Positions 43,800 through 58,594 are shown, counted from the stretch's first letter. The stretch is 64,000 bases of DNA from Protopterus annectens (GCF_019279795.1 NC_056735.1:1940876955-1940940954); one strand, 5' to 3'. A program made the numbers and translations. The notes: generated by a model from the sequence alone, not told the origin.

Positions 43800-45402
43800 G
43801 GCAAAACAGCATGTTTATTCACATTATGTACTTAACAAAATAAAGTTTAATTATTAATTTAAGTAGTGGCAGTGACTATCAGAACAAAGGAATTCTCCAT
43901 AGACTGTGCTCAGAATTTATCCTTTTTTTATTTTTTTGGAAAACACAATTAAAGCATCAAAAATGTCAAACTGAAAATATTTAAATAGAAGTTATATAGT
44001 TGATCTTAGAGTCAGTATACCCAGCAAGGAGTGCTCTGACAGAAACTAATCCCCTATATGCGTGGTACTAGAACACTTGTTCCCCAACCCCCATTTTTTT
44101 TGTAACATCAGTATTCTCCATCATTTCATTTAAAGATGGAACATTTCTTTTGACTGTCATAGTTACTTCATTTTGCCAGTATGAATCTCATATATATTTG
44201 TTTTCAGAAAAGTGATCACACAACACAGAAGACTGCTATAGAAGTAAATCGTTCTGAGTGGGACATGCATGAAAACATGTACCTTAGTAAGGAATGTCTA
44301 ATTTGAGAGTATGAAATGATAGGAGGTTATAGGAAATTATAACTTATGAGCATGTAATTAGCTGCATATGAAAGGGATATGATAAAACTGCTCTTGTTAA
44401 GAATATCTGTGCCACCTATCATGGACAGACAGAGGAATACAATCTATTCCCAGTGACACTAAAGTGAGCTGAGATATTTATCTTATAAAGACATTTGCAG
44501 AGTAATTTGAGTGAAGTGTGAGACTGTAACTAAAAATGGCTACCAGCCCAAAACCAATAAATTGCTAAATAAAGTAGTCCTGAGGTAAAGACCCAAAGAA
44601 GACATATCAATCTGGAAATGGAAAACACTTCCAAATAAAGTGATACAGAGTACATCAGCACTAACTACTCTAGAAGTCAGTCGCTTTTCTTATTCTGAAA
44701 AGGTTATACTGCAGGTAAGCCGAAGTCTGGTGGAAAAGTGAGGATGCTAGTGTCCTTTAAATCAAATGTGTTATTGCATTTGCATAGGTTGCTGATGAAA
44801 GCACATCTGGGGTATGGTACACTGTTAGTCATTACCATTTTCATCTTACACTTTTTTTAACTACATGTTCTTTTTATATTTCCAAATAATGAATTTCATA
44901 TTGGACATTAGGAACAGTGCAAAATGTATGTTAAAATAAGCTTGTTATTTATGTAGTCACTTTTTGCACAAAAAAGAAATGAAAGGTTTAAAGAGGTAAC
45001 AGGTGATGTCTCAGACTTAGAGTACAATAGTATATTTCTGAGTTTTGGAGAAAGAATGAAGACATCTTAGGAATGCATGAGATTGTATAGGGATAACAGA
45101 ATAGGGCTGAGTTCATAAAAATAAATGAGGGTCAAGAAACCAGATGCAGCAATTGTTGGGAAAATAGTTCATATCTTACAGGAAAATGATATCCAGGATT
45201 GACAGTGGAGTATTCTCTGGAATGGACTATCCTGCGTAGGCATGTACTGCATTGCAAATTTCTTTTAAATCAACGTAGGAAAAAACAAACAAAAAGAGAA
45301 GGTGAAAAACAAATATTGGAAACTGCCTAAAAGAATGCTAAGATATATAAACAAACTTGATAATGCTATTGTCATTTTCCACAACATGTGACTTACATAA
45401 AA
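43800..45402. other. Unassigned AT-rich DNA
   Basis: No gene or repeat recognised. Confidence 0.35.
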
Positions 45403-45404
45403 AC

Positions 45405-45448
<44 letters not shown>

Positions 45449-45450
45449 AC

Positions 45451-45512
<62 letters not shown>
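45403..45512. repeat. (CA)n microsatellite
   Basis: About 110 bases, CA dinucleotides with one TA and one CG interruption. Confidence 0.95.
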
Positions 45513-45514
<2 letters not shown>

Positions 45515-46744
45515 CTGTCAGTCATATTACCCTAATATACATGTGTACAAAAATGCTAAAAATAAAAAGTGTAACACTTTCTCCTTACGCATTCCATCTT
45601 TCAGTTTTATTTTGCTGCATTAATGTTTCTTGTTTATGGTACTATTTTCAGTTATTCCCCTTACCAAAAAGTAAATGCTCACCTTCCAGGAAAAAAGTAG
45701 AGAAAATAAAATCATAAGGAAAAAAAATCTTAGTTGAAACAAGACACATAATGCTGCATTTTTCATTTCATGATACTGAATATAAAAATATTAAACAGCA
45801 CATACCCGTATCCAGATTTTAAATATTATTTTTGGTTGCTGTTATGGTTCCTTAGAGTTAAATGGTAAAGAAAGATTCCTAAGTTATGCAGAATGGACTG
45901 CCCTGCATTACTTATTGTGGAAGTATCAACCAGGCTTCCATCTCATATTCATTTTTTCTTTACAATGATTCCTTGTAGTGCATGGCACTATCTTTCTTTA
46001 TAGGTTTACTCATCTTTTTTTTTTTCTATTTATATATACAGTTCTGGCTACATCTCTAAGAACTATGGATCCTTATAGATCATGACACTATGCTGCATTA
46101 TTCCACAGTTTATGCTTTGTCTGATTAGGCTGTGTTATGGATGTGACAGGCCTTCCCTTGCTGAACTGTCTTTGAGAACTGGTCAATTATTTCTGCCCTA
46201 GTTCCTTAATCTATGAAATGCATGCTTGAACAATGTGCTTATTTAAATAATTCTTTACCAATTCATATTTAACATATATCTCTTCTTATGTGTTACACCT
46301 TGTATCAGAAACAATCACTAATTCTGATATGTTTTTTAACACTGTATTATGGATAAAGCCTGTGTATCAATTAGAAAAATACATCTGCAAGTGTCAGTTT
46401 TCTGAATGATATTCATATAAAATCTAGATTATATCTTTTTTGAAAGGCATGCAATTGGGCAAACAAAAATGCATTCAATTGGGCAAAAAAGTAACAGTTG
46501 CAAAAGTTAATCAATGAAATTAAATGCTAACACACTACTCTAAAGCTCCACAATTTAAAATGTTTCTGCTAGTATTTTCCAACCATTAGCAAAAATCATA
46601 ATTCCTGTTTTGAAAACAAATGCAATTAAAAATAGACTTTTACTTTTAAGTAAAACTAATAAGACTTTACTACATGTATAATATTATTTTGATGATGCAA
46701 CATAATTGCCAAATGTTGTTTATATTATTTTATTGTACTGAGTA
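45513..46744. other. Unassigned AT-rich DNA
   Basis: No gene or repeat recognised. Confidence 0.35.
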
Positions 46745-46893
46745 TAAACAAAAATTAAAATGCATTAATTATTAGGAGTGCTATGCCAGCTTTAAAACAT
46801 TACCTTAAAATATGAGCTATGCCACTGAAGGTTGATCAAAGTATCACCTACACAAATTACAAAACACCCAATACTAGATAATTAATAAGTCAA
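46745..46893. repeat. Direct repeat, left copy
   Basis: Matches 47620-47806: shared AAAATGCATT..ATTAT, AGTGCTAT, then AAAGTATCACCTA, AATTACAAA and CACCCAATAC..A. About 870 bp apart, same orientation, diverged, with the right copy having an internal insertion. Confidence 0.65.
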
Positions 46894-47188
46894 TCTAATG
46901 CAGAGAGTGTTGGGCATCCGTGGTGAACTGATCACTCATTTGGGGAGAAAGAATTTGGTCGGATATAAAAAAGGAAGTTGCCACTTCAAATTGTATCTGA
47001 TCTGTTTGGTCTGAAGAAGACATTTTTGTAGATGGTAATAATGTGGTATTACATTATCCCCTAGGCTGGTGTGAAGGCAAGCAGATAGATTTATGCATTA
47101 GGAAAGAGCAAGGCATTTTGTTAATCACAGAGTGTCCTGGATGTTAAAGAAGTTGAGTTTGTACCTAACTGACTAAAGGAATTTTGAT

Positions 47189-47266
47189 GATAGGGATGTG
47201 AGCTGGCACAGAATGGATGGAGTTCACTTGAGTGATTTAGGTTTGGATTTGTTCAATGTGAACTGA
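47189..47266 (+). pseudogene. SGNH-esterase-like fragment of a retroelement protein
   Basis: A 25-codon frame reads DRDVSWHRMDGVHLSDLGLDLF before a stop. The pattern R-x-DGVHLSxxGxxLF is the last catalytic block (Asp/His) of SGNH-hydrolase-like domains in several vertebrate transposable-element proteins. The preceding 150 bases are compatible with a decayed remainder. It lies between two direct repeats. It is very short, so only the motif supports it. Confidence 0.4.
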
Positions 47267-47619
47267 TTGTTGTTTTTACAGGAATTGGTTAATAAAATGT
47301 GTGAGGGAGGGCAGCCTGCTGTGGCAGACTGGCGGGCAGAGTAAGAGGGGTTCAGGTGTAACCCCTCTTATTTTCCTCCCCTTTTGCTGGTTGGTTATTT
47401 CAGAAGTGACCAGTGATACACAACTTCATGTACAATTCTGGATGATTTTAAATGACTGGTAAGATTTAACACTGGATTTATTTGGGTTTTGGAAGGTGAC
47501 TGTTCTCTATGCTAGCAATAAAATGTGATATTTTATGGGATGTTTGATGAATGTACATGTTTATGTTTAATGTATTAATTAATTATAGTTTAATAAAATG
47601 GTAGCACTGGTCTTTAGAC

Positions 47620-47806
47620 TAATAAACATTAAAATGCATTTATTATCAGCAGTGCTATATTAGCCTTAATTAATGTTCTGAAAATAAAATCCTAAGATAA
47701 TCTCTTATGTTTAAAATGCAGTTGTGGGCTATATCACTGAAAAGTACATTAAAGTATCACCTATACCAATTACAAAGCACCCAATACAAAATAGTTAATA
47801 AGACAC
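47620..47806. repeat. Direct repeat, right copy
   Basis: See 46745-46893. The pair could be LTRs of a degenerate element, or a dispersed repeat that inserted twice. Confidence 0.65.
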
Positions 47807-48854
47807 ACATTTGTCTCTAATTTTATTTTTGCTATTATCTTTTAGTCAGCTGATGTCAGAAACATAAATATAGAATTACTGGATCAATATAACTTAGCTC
47901 ATTAGGAGGTATAGAAGTGTACACTGATTACAATATGCTCATTATACAGGTTTAAAAGCATAAATAGCACAGAACAAGCCTTTAGATTTAAGCAGTAATG
48001 TATTCTGGCCACATCACTAAATTAGGGAATGTATTACTGACAAAGTGTTAATAAATTGGATGCATTCACCATCATTTTCCTGGATCATAATATAGAATAT
48101 AAGATGCAAATAATAAATTCAAAACTTGTGCAGTTATTGACTCCGAGGCATTGAATTCACCTTTAATGCTTGGAAGATAGAAGTCTGTGGATTCCATCAG
48201 CACACATACTGATTCAGCACGGCTGCAGAAAGGAGGTGCAAAATTCTGGTATGCTGTAGTTTGGATGAGATGTCATGCAATGGTCTCATTTGCCTGTGTT
48301 GATGGTGTATTATGAGAGTGTAAAAAAAATTCTTGTGCCTCCAGCACATTTTCTCCTACATATATGACAATAAAATAAAGACCATCTAATACTTTTTTGA
48401 TAAAGCATTAGCATATACGCACCATAAATGTTTATCTCCTGAGGGTTTAAAGTAGGTGTTTGGTATGTCAGTATGCTCACCTCATAGTTAACACATTACT
48501 CAGCAGCTTCTCTGTGCCAGGAGTGATAACATTGAATACCTCTGAGAATGGTTCTCCACCATGATCTCTGAGTCATTTGCATACTCATTATAATTCCTAA
48601 GCCTGTGCTGCCATCTTTACTAGTGTCTAAGTAGCCAACTGTGTCAGGTCTGTCAAGGCTTCATCCCTCTGCACCACATATTTCATTTCTTTCTTCTTTT
48701 GTCAGTTTGTTTCCTTATCAGTTTAAACTCTGTTGATTCATTCTTTTAATTATTCTCTGTTTTAAAGTTTAATTAAATTCAGGCCTTTCCTAACACTTCG
48801 TTGGCAAGAAAATAAAGCTATACATATGTACAGAGCTAGCTGATCAAAGAATTT

Positions 48855-48856
<2 letters not shown>
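47807..48856. other. Unassigned AT-rich DNA
   Basis: No gene or repeat recognised. Confidence 0.35.

Positions 48857-48910
<54 letters not shown>
48857..48910. repeat. (CA)n microsatellite
   Basis: About 54 bases of CA dinucleotides. Confidence 0.95.
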
Positions 48911-48913
<3 letters not shown>

Positions 48914-50363
48914 TGCGCACACACTGCCACATTGTATGCATAACTATGGTCAATTTGAAGAACTATCAGTTGACTTGCAACATACCTCTAGGATTGCTGG
49001 AAGAAATCAGAGCACTTGGTAAAAACTCTAAGAAACTAAAAGACTAATATAGAATCCACACGGAAGGCTCTCATGCAAAGATAAGAACAGGAAATCCAAA
49101 TATTTTGATTCATGAATGTCTATTAAAACTTATTTTTACAAAGTTTAACCCTAAGAATTTGACATGGCCACTTGACACTGTTATGCCTATTATATTATTC
49201 TGAATGTTGTAAAAATTACCTATTTATTGTTTATATTTAAGCAATACTTTTTACACTTTCATTTATGTACATAAATCATAATTGGCATATTGCTTTTTTA
49301 TGATCACTAAATCAAAATTTGTATAAAACAGTAATTTTGGCACTTCACAGTTTCAATATACTTTTCAGTATATATTCATTAACCTTTCATAGCTATATAG
49401 ATATTGCTGACAACACATTTCATGCATAAGTTAAAAAAGGAAAATTATGCCTATTGTCAACTTTGTTGCTCTTATCTACAATCCTTTCCCAATAAGGTTA
49501 ATTACTGATGTTCTTCATATTTCTGGTATCTATCTAAGTATGCCATTCTCTGCTTTCATTATTTAGCAAAGTCAAAATCATTTCACAGTATTTAAATTTG
49601 ATGAATTAATATTTTTTTTTCTTTCCAAATCAACCTTTATTGGCAAACATTCACATCTATAGGTGATATATATTCAAAGCTCTGAACTGCTGTAACATAA
49701 TTTCTCTATCTCCATTCTTACCAACTCCATCTTCCCAAACTAACAGAAATGGTATGCATTATACAACATCATAAAAACAACTCCTATTAGCACTTTATAA
49801 CCTGTGTTTATTAAAACTGTAAACCTGTAGAATTGAGCATATGTATCCATTCCTGTCTTTTTTAATTGCTGTCTTCTTGTTAGTCTCTTATTAACACTTG
49901 ATTACTACACCACAAAATGTTTTTATTTTCATTTATCAATTATTCAGTTCTTTATTAAGCTATCTAATGGCCCATGTTTATGAATCATTCACATTCTCTA
50001 CCTGTCTCATTCTCTCTTATTAACATAAACTAATCACTTGTTTATTACATCACAATACTTTAATTTTCATTTCTTTATCATTTCATGTTTTATAAAAGTT
50101 GATTCCTGGCACATCCTCACCCCATGTGCTTTCTTATTGTATGACATTTCTTATAAGTCTATTCTTTAATATTATTTGGTTTACATGTTTGTCATTCTTC
50201 AGTCAAATATCCAACTGTTTCTCTTTACCAGACTTTTTTATGTAAGTGACATTGTACATATTCCATAATGCTTGTCAGTTTTCTGGAATACTTTTCACTA
50301 TTATGATGCATTTCTTTCTTCCTGATCTTTAACTTATGTTTACTGGTCTAACAGATATGTGAG

Positions 50364-50366
<3 letters not shown>
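48911..50366. other. Unassigned AT-rich DNA
   Basis: No gene or repeat recognised. Confidence 0.35.

Positions 50367-50420
<54 letters not shown>
50367..50420. repeat. (AT)n tract, left of palindromic element 3
   Basis: About 54 bases of AT dinucleotides directly abutting the element's GGTCC end. Confidence 0.95.
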
Positions 50421-51197
<777 letters not shown>

Positions 51198-51469
51198 TCA
51201 TCTATGGCATTTTCACATATTTTGTTTTTGTATATTCAATAATTATACTCCTCCAACTTTATACAAATGATAATCCTTCAAACTGTCATGCATTATTTAT
51301 TTTCAGATCACATAATTATTTTTTTTAATTTCTTAAACTCCTTTTCATACTATTATAATATACACATGTCCTCTTCTAATTTTCATTTCAAAGTCTTCCT
51401 ACCACTGAAGACAACTCTCATAAGGGTATCATCTCTAAATTATCTGTACTAAACTTTTCTTTTCAACTA

Positions 51470-53022
51470 TCTTCAATTCCACTCTCATGAAATGTTTTGG
51501 GAGGATTGTTAAAAAAACACCTGTCAGCAATTCTACCATCAACCTTTGATCCTGTGCAGTTCGCTTATCGGGCAAGCAGGTCCACTGCTGATGCCATATC
51601 TGTGGCATTGCACCTCTCACTTGACCATCTAGAGGGAAAGAACAACTATATCAGACTGCTGTTCATAGACTTAAGTTCACCATTTAATACTGTGGTTTCG
51701 ATGCAACCTATCGATAAGCTAATCAACTTGGAATTAAGAAGCACCCTTGTAACTGGATCTTAGACATCTTGATCAGAAGACCACAGAGGACATGTATAGG
51801 AAATAACACCTTGGGCTGTATATTTCTCAACACCGGTGTTCCCCAGGGATGTGTACTCAGCCCGCTGCTGCTCACCATCCTTACCCACGACTGTTCAGCA
51901 AAATACAGCTCCAGTCATATCATAAAGTTTGCAGATGACAGCACAGTCATGGGCCTCATCAAAGGAGAGGATGAAAGACCATACAGAGTCGAGGTCAACT
52001 CTCTGGTGGTCTGGTGTGTGAGAAACAGCCTAGACCTGAACATCAATGAAACAAAGGAAATCATCATTGACTTCAGGAAAAGGTCAATTGCCTACTCATC
52101 GCTCAAGATTAATGGTAAAGAGGTAGAAAAGGTTAAAAAAACAACATTTCTAGGAGTACACATTTCAGAGGTTACTTCTTGGACTGTGATTACTTGTCAG
52201 TTGGTAAAAAAAGGCTCATCAATGTCTCCACTTTCTGAAAAGGGTCAAAAAGTGAAAAGCTCCCACTTACTGTTCTTTCCACCCTCTACAGAGGAACTAT
52301 TGAGAGCATTCTCACCTGTAGCATCACTGTTTGGTTTGAGAACTGTACAGTAACTGAAAAGAAGGAGCTACACAGAGTGGTGAGAGCAGCTGAGAAAATC
52401 ATGGGCACCAGTCTACCATCAATCCAAGAGCTATTCACAGCAAGGAGCCTTAAAAGAGCCCACAAAATACTTAATGTCTCCCCATACCCTGCACATGGCT
52501 GATTTAGTCAACTGTCATCTGGCAAGAGGTACCTCAGTATGTGCTGTAGGGCCTCCAGATTCATTAACAACTTCTACCTAACGGTGATGAGACTCATTAA
52601 CTCGGACACCAGCCCTAATGACTCTGCCACAAATTAACTTAATAACTGTGTTTTGTTTGGAATGTGCAATATTTATTTATTTACTTAGTTATATATCTAC
52701 ATCCAAATGCAATTGCTTGTTACTTGCTTTATGTAATAATACATAAAGAGTGATGATGTTACTTCATGTGCAATAACCAGCCTTACCTGTCATGCTGCTA
52801 ATGTATGGTAGTTACATGACTACAGAGGGGGTCAGCTTTTTTCTTATGTTCTTGGGGCAAAGTCATTAGTGTCTAATTACTTTACTTGATATGTCTTAGT
52901 GTTGTATTTGTTGTATCAAATGCTTCTTCTGTACTCTCATGGTGAGCTGACAGCTCATAATTTCATTTAGGTTTACACATGCGTAATCCTAAATGACAAT
53001 AAAGTTTACTTTGAATCTTTGA
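51470..53022 (+). mobile_element. L2-type LINE, 5'-truncated
   Basis: Contains the RT C-terminal two thirds, the rest of ORF2 and a 3' end with ATGACAATAAAG near 52993-53004, typical of L2-type LINEs. Truncated at the 5' end inside ORF2. Confidence 0.82.
51487..52638 (+). pseudogene. L2-type LINE ORF2: reverse transcriptase part
   Basis: Starts with MKCFGRIVKKHL, then FDPVQFAYRASRSTADA (RT core), motif A LLFIDLSSPFNTV near 51660, motif B NTGVPQGCVLSPLL near 51830, motif C IIKFADDSTV near 51925, LDLNINETKEIIIDFRK near 52030 and FLGVHIS near 52150. Beyond 52200 the frame changes and continues with SITVWFENCTVTEKKELHRVVRAAEKI to the stop near 52636. Frameshifts: in the A-run near 51511, near 51743 (one base lost before WILDIL), and near 52215. 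The sequence agrees with L2/Maui-type elements of fishes and amphibians. Inactive. Confidence 0.85.
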
Positions 53023-56000
53023 AAATGTTTATAAAATTAATGACATTTGACCAGAAATCCACTTGTATCAATTTTGTATTCAATGTATCCCCCGTTTCAA
53101 ACTTTCTGAAATATTCTTCTTAAAAATACTACATCTGTTTATTCTTTGCATTTTGTACCACAGTTAGAAACAAGCATACAAACCTCACACAAATACACTC
53201 TTGCACACACAGATATACCTTTATTTTAACATTTTAATTCATAAAATACTTCTCTTCTTGACTAGTCATAGGCTATACATTATACATGTTTTATGTTTCA
53301 CTCTCAGTTGGGTAAGTTAAGTATATTATTTTTCCATTTGCACAAAATTCATTATCTAGTATTGCTATTTTCTTTGATACACTGCAAATTACCATGGAAC
53401 ATTCTTGATTACCATAAAAGGTTTGTCTGATTTCATACTTATCACATTAAAGAAAAATCGATCCCCTTTTGTGGGTTGTATTGGAATTCCTCTCATTGAT
53501 TGTGTTATTCTCATCACGTATAGAACATGTACCATTATCTTGCAGCAATTTAAGTTTCAAAGCATCTCTATTACATATTCATTTATTTCAATGTCTTTCC
53601 TCTGCCTCAGTTTTTTGTATATCATATTCATTTAGTATAATTTCTCCAAAAATGTCTTTTTCCCCATGTCTGATTATCTTTTTTGTTTGTTTGTTTTTTT
53701 ACAGTGGCATCTATAATTGCTTTCACCAAACAATGAAAACATTTCCAAAAAAAAAAGACTTTTTTTTCTTTTCACATTTTGATGGTTGTTCTGTGTATCT
53801 CAATAAATGTCCATTCATTCCAATCTCATTTCCCAAATATGCACACTTCTCCCCGGGCCTCCAATGAAAAATAGCTTTAGCTAAGTCGGACTATCCTGGT
53901 CAACAAATGTCATATAAATAAATAAATAATAAAAATGTAACTGCATATATTTCCCAGGTCACATTCCACCCAAGCTGTATTTTGCAATATTTTCTCATAT
54001 TTTTTTTCAATAGCCTGATCAGTTAAAAAAAGGTTTATGACAAGTATTTCAATACATTTGTTTCATTAAGGTCCTAATCAATATACACTAATCTGGACCA
54101 TAGCAGATCATTACTGTTGTTAGTTTCTGTAGTCTCCTGTTACAAAGGAAGTCTTTATCAGTTTCAAATGTTATGGCTACCTGTCATCCACATCTTCTAT
54201 ATCTTAGTTTCCATAGCAGCTTCAACTTGCAAACACTTGTGTTTCTTTTCTCTCAGTCCCACATCATGTTGCACATTCTTTTCCTGTTAGCAGTCCACTT
54301 GCAATCATTGCCAGAAACAGTTGGGCTGTTTGTTGAACATAACATACAATATTTACAAACGTCATCTCTTTTTCCCATCAGTTTTGTACAACATACTTTT
54401 TTTTTTTTCAAATTTCTAACAATAGCCCTAGGATATCATATCTTGTCATATAACAACGTTTCACAATTTTGACCCTGAATTTCCCAACAATACAATTCAA
54501 AAATAATTTAACTAATATTAAAATGAATAAAACCAAACCAAATAATGCCCAGATCAATATCACTAACATCTGAATTATTCATTCAATGTCTTCTACAATG
54601 TTTATGTTCTTTACATTGTACATTTTGAACTATTTATAGTCACATAAAAGTTTTTTTTGTATTCCTCCATATTTCATACAGGTTTTCACAGTAGCATATG
54701 TATAGCCAAAGGGGAAAAACCATATGTTCCCCTATTTCTCTTTATCTTTCCTAGTCTAGTTTTACTAAATTTCCTTTGCTCAAAATCATCCTTTCTCTAT
54801 ATTTCTTTAGTTTACAATATATTTCAACAATTAAATATAGCAGTTCTTTCTAAACTTTCTAAACCTTTTCTAGCAGTCATGCTATCTTCTATTTTTTTAT
54901 ATTTTTGCATAGTTCTGTCATTTCCATTGGCAATCCCTTAGATTGCTATCATTCCCCCTTAGATTGCTATCATTCCATTCCCATGTAAGTCAAATATCCA
55001 ATATAGTTCTATTGCATAATCTCAATTACGGTATCCATGTCCCATTTTTAAGCATATTAATATTTAAAAGACATATGTTCATAACAATCTAAGAATGCTG
55101 CAACTTACAACATGTTTAAGACTCATTCTACAAGTTTCCATTTAATGACTTTTTTGTTAGAGAGTTCACTGTTGCTCCTCAGGTAATACAAAACAAGTAC
55201 TCCATAACACCCTTCTCTCTCTGGTCATTCAAGTGATAATTTCACTATGGTCACAAACTCTGCAAGTTCTAATAATATTTTTAGCCATACATGCATTCCT
55301 TTGAAACAACAGCAAATACCATTTCCACACGTTTCTTGCTTTCATTTTTGTTTATCACTTCATACATCTAGACCCAACACTTTCACCACTTTAAACCTTA
55401 ATATCCATACAACCTGATGTGATATCTTAGTATACAGCAGCATCCCCTTTCTCTGCCACTGTTTTTGCCCTTTGCCTTGCTTCAGTAAATCCAGCCTTCT
55501 CAGTATCCATGGAATTTTTGGGTTTAGCTACTGTTCCTTCCTCTCTAGACTTCTCAGATTGAACAGGGGTCAGCATGGATCTTAAAGGGACAGTCCCATT
55601 ATTTTTTTTTGTTTTGATTCAGCCGTTGTTTACATTTCAGGTTTGCCTTTCTAAGCATGCAAGCCTTTGGCTGAGGGGGTGGGGGAAGAGTGCCTGAAGG
55701 AAATTTCAAAGTTGTTAGCCAAATTCCATCTTAAATTGCAGTTGTACTGACAACAGCTCTCCCTATGACCATTCATTAGTTTAATCTGTACATTTTACCC
55801 ATTGAGAAAAATAGCCTTTCAGGCATTTTATGATCTCACTGCTGCTGCTAATCTAGAAAACACATCAGTAATGCAAGGCTTTTAACACATTAGTAAACAG
55901 AGTTTCTGTTTCTTTCATTGCATATTTTATTCTGTAGTGATTGTGAATCCTGATCTTCTACAACAATTATATGACATGGCTTCTACCTACAGCAAGTATC

Positions 56001-56220
56001 TGAGTCAGGCAAACAGTAGTGGAAACCATATTTCTCTTCCGTTCATGTTTTGCTGTATTCTGATTTTTGAATACTATCCTGGTGTAGTGATTTTCTGGCC
56101 TGCTTGTAATTCTATAGAAAGCAAGTTTGTGACAGAAGGTTGGAGCAATAGTAGACACAGTCTTCTTTTCCTTTTTCAGCTTCTAGTTTGATACGTGCTG
56201 ATTTCTGAATACTACTAGAC
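53023..56220. other. Unassigned AT-rich DNA
   Basis: Several 60-130-codon plus frames (53405-53635, 53469-53867, 54173-54472, 54657-54941) are Phe-, Ser- and Leu-rich, as expected of translated pyrimidine-rich DNA; none shows a domain. A TTAAAGGGACAG near 55583 resembles ends of TTAA-target elements but no partner end was found. Confidence 0.35.
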
Positions 56221-56225
56221 AAGTG

Positions 56226-56379
<154 letters not shown>

Positions 56380-56659
56380 GAGTGGGCTGCTTGTACATCT
56401 GTAGAAGCATGAATTTTAATTTATAAATTAATACAGACTGATGTCCCTATTCTGTGGCACAGCTTACTTTATTTTAAATATGAGCCGCCAGGAGCTGGAG
56501 GCATAGTTCCCCAAGTTGGAGAGGAACACAAATCCAAAGATTAGTTTATCCTGGGATTGAGACGAGCGGAACTATGGATTTACTGGATGGTTCAAAGTAA
56601 AATGACACTGTGGGTGGGAATGAAAGATGTGTCAAAGTGTGCGTGACGTCTGTCAACTT

Positions 56660-56793
56660 GGGTTGGGAGGGTGGCCTAATGGTTAAGATGTTTGCCTTAC
56701 AAACACAAGGTGCAAGTTTGAGTCTCACAAGGGATAATTGACTAGGCTTACAATGGCTTGCAAGGGCAGTTAGTCTAGTACTAACCTATGAAC
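56660..56793 (+). mobile_element. tRNA-derived SINE with CR1-like LINE tail
   Basis: About 134 bp. A box GTGGCCTAATGGTTAAGATG at 56671 and B-box-like GGTGCAAGTTTGAGTCTC at 56709, at tRNA spacing, with CTTACAAACACAAGG between them. The 3' part (56740-56793) reads GACTAGGCTTACAATGG..GGGCAGTTAGTCTAGTA..AACCTATGAAC and matches the LINE 3' end at 39390-39446 (GGCTAGGCTTATAATTG..GGGCAGATAGCCTAGTA..AACCTATGAAC). RNA polymerase III promoter boxes plus a borrowed LINE tail is the standard SINE design. Non-coding. Confidence 0.82.
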
Positions 56794-58594
56794 TTGGACT
56801 CTAATTTTAAACATTGGGATTGTCTCTTTAAGACCATTCTGTTGGATGGTGCCAGCAACTACTTCTCCAGCTCAGGAGGGTTATTATTATCTAGCCTTAT
56901 TTCCTTGCCCTCTACTCTGTATTTCTTGATAATAATCAATGGCTGTTCCCCTCTATGGGCCCTTCTTCCTCTCATGGAATGTCTGTAATGAACATTCTCT
57001 CCTTGAATTGGTACATGCATCCCAAGACAGTACCTCAGACACTTGAGCCCCTAATCAAACTAGGGTTTCCCCTGGCCATAACTAGGGCTTTATTCCTCTA
57101 TGCCAGGTCAATGACTTTTTTGTATAAGCCTTATTCTTTATTCATACTCACATGTAGCCCAAAACGAGCACTGTCTCTTATAATACTGATTGAAAATAAT
57201 ATTGATTGCATATGTTAAATCACAAAGTCAGAAGCACTCAAGATATGCCAAAACAGACAAGCTAATTGCAAATTATAATTCAAATCTAAACACATGCGAT
57301 GTGTGAAGTAAGAGCTTTTCTATCAGCAAAAATTTAAAAAAAAACACACGTAAAATGATCACAGCAAGCACCTTTGTTCTGAAAGTTATTTAATCAGATA
57401 ATGAGCACAGTTAGATTTTTTCAACTTAACTGAAATACCTCTAATCAAACAATAGCCATTGTTGCATGATCAAATCACTATGCATGAGACAACCTTTTAT
57501 TTCTAGAAAAAACTTACAACTTTCAGTGTCATTCATCATTTACAGTAAGGGTACTTAATCAAATAGTTTGTTCTTTCAGAGCATTGATTTTCCACCAACC
57601 TGTAGGCATGTTATAATCACAGAAATCAGTATTAGTAGAAAATTATTTCTTATAAATAACACCAGTAAATGTATATTCAGACTTTGGTAAGAGATATCCA
57701 AGAAACAAGATCTCAGATGAGTTAAAGATTCTTATAAAAAACAAGCACTTATTAATACTGTTCAAAATGTTATAAAATCACTTACCTCAGACACACTGGG
57801 CCAACTCAAATGCAATGTTTGCTAAGTTTGATAAAGATGTTATCTACTGAACATTTTAAAAACTTACATAGATTTATAAATATGTTCCTCCTCCAAGCTA
57901 CCATAAAAAAGGCTTGTTTCATTTGAAACTTTTGCAACCTCCATTATTATGACTGTCTCCCATTTAAAAGTCATTCAGAAGTACAAAAAAATGTAAGTTA
58001 AAATCCATATGTAGCATTTCAGTTAGTAGTCTAATCTTGGAAGAGTAAAAACTGGAAGACACGCGCAATGAATTGGCCACCATCTCTAACATTTTATATG
58101 TTGGAATACCTGAATACATTTTTGATGCTGGAAAGAAATTTTGACCTTAAAAATAAAGGCAAACAAGTACTTGAAGAAAAAGAAACTCATACTCACTACA
58201 ATGATTTGTTTATCTTTTTATATCAACATTGCTTCTTTTCTGGGATCCTTATTATTTTTATTAGTAGCCTGCTGAGAAACTGTACTATTTGATTATATAT
58301 ACAAAGATAATTTGCAAAGTTTGCATCAGTAAAATATCCCAGTTACCATTCTTCACTTACTGAGCCAATAATGTTGAGAGTTCTAAGGACCTCATACATT
58401 TTCTCATCTATATAGACTTGTTTTATGGGAAGACTATGAAACATTTTGCTGCTTTTATTTTTAATCTAATAAGAAAAAAACACTTTTGCCACCTGTGCAC
58501 ATTCACACATAAACATTAATGCAAATGTTGCTAAGTCTTTTATTTTATACACATACATTAACAGATATATCGTGGAAATAAACTAGTCTTTGGC
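56794..58594. other. Unassigned AT-rich DNA
   Basis: No gene or repeat recognised. Confidence 0.35.

Noticed and set aside
46990-47040. Another hammerhead-like core (CTGAAGAAGACATTTTTG)
   Set aside because: No GAAA and no complementary flanks follow; similarity is limited to the first half of the motif.
55583-55600. piggyBac- or Kolobok-type element end (TTAAAGGGACAG)
   Set aside because: No inverted partner end was found in the following kilobase, so the string alone does not support an element.
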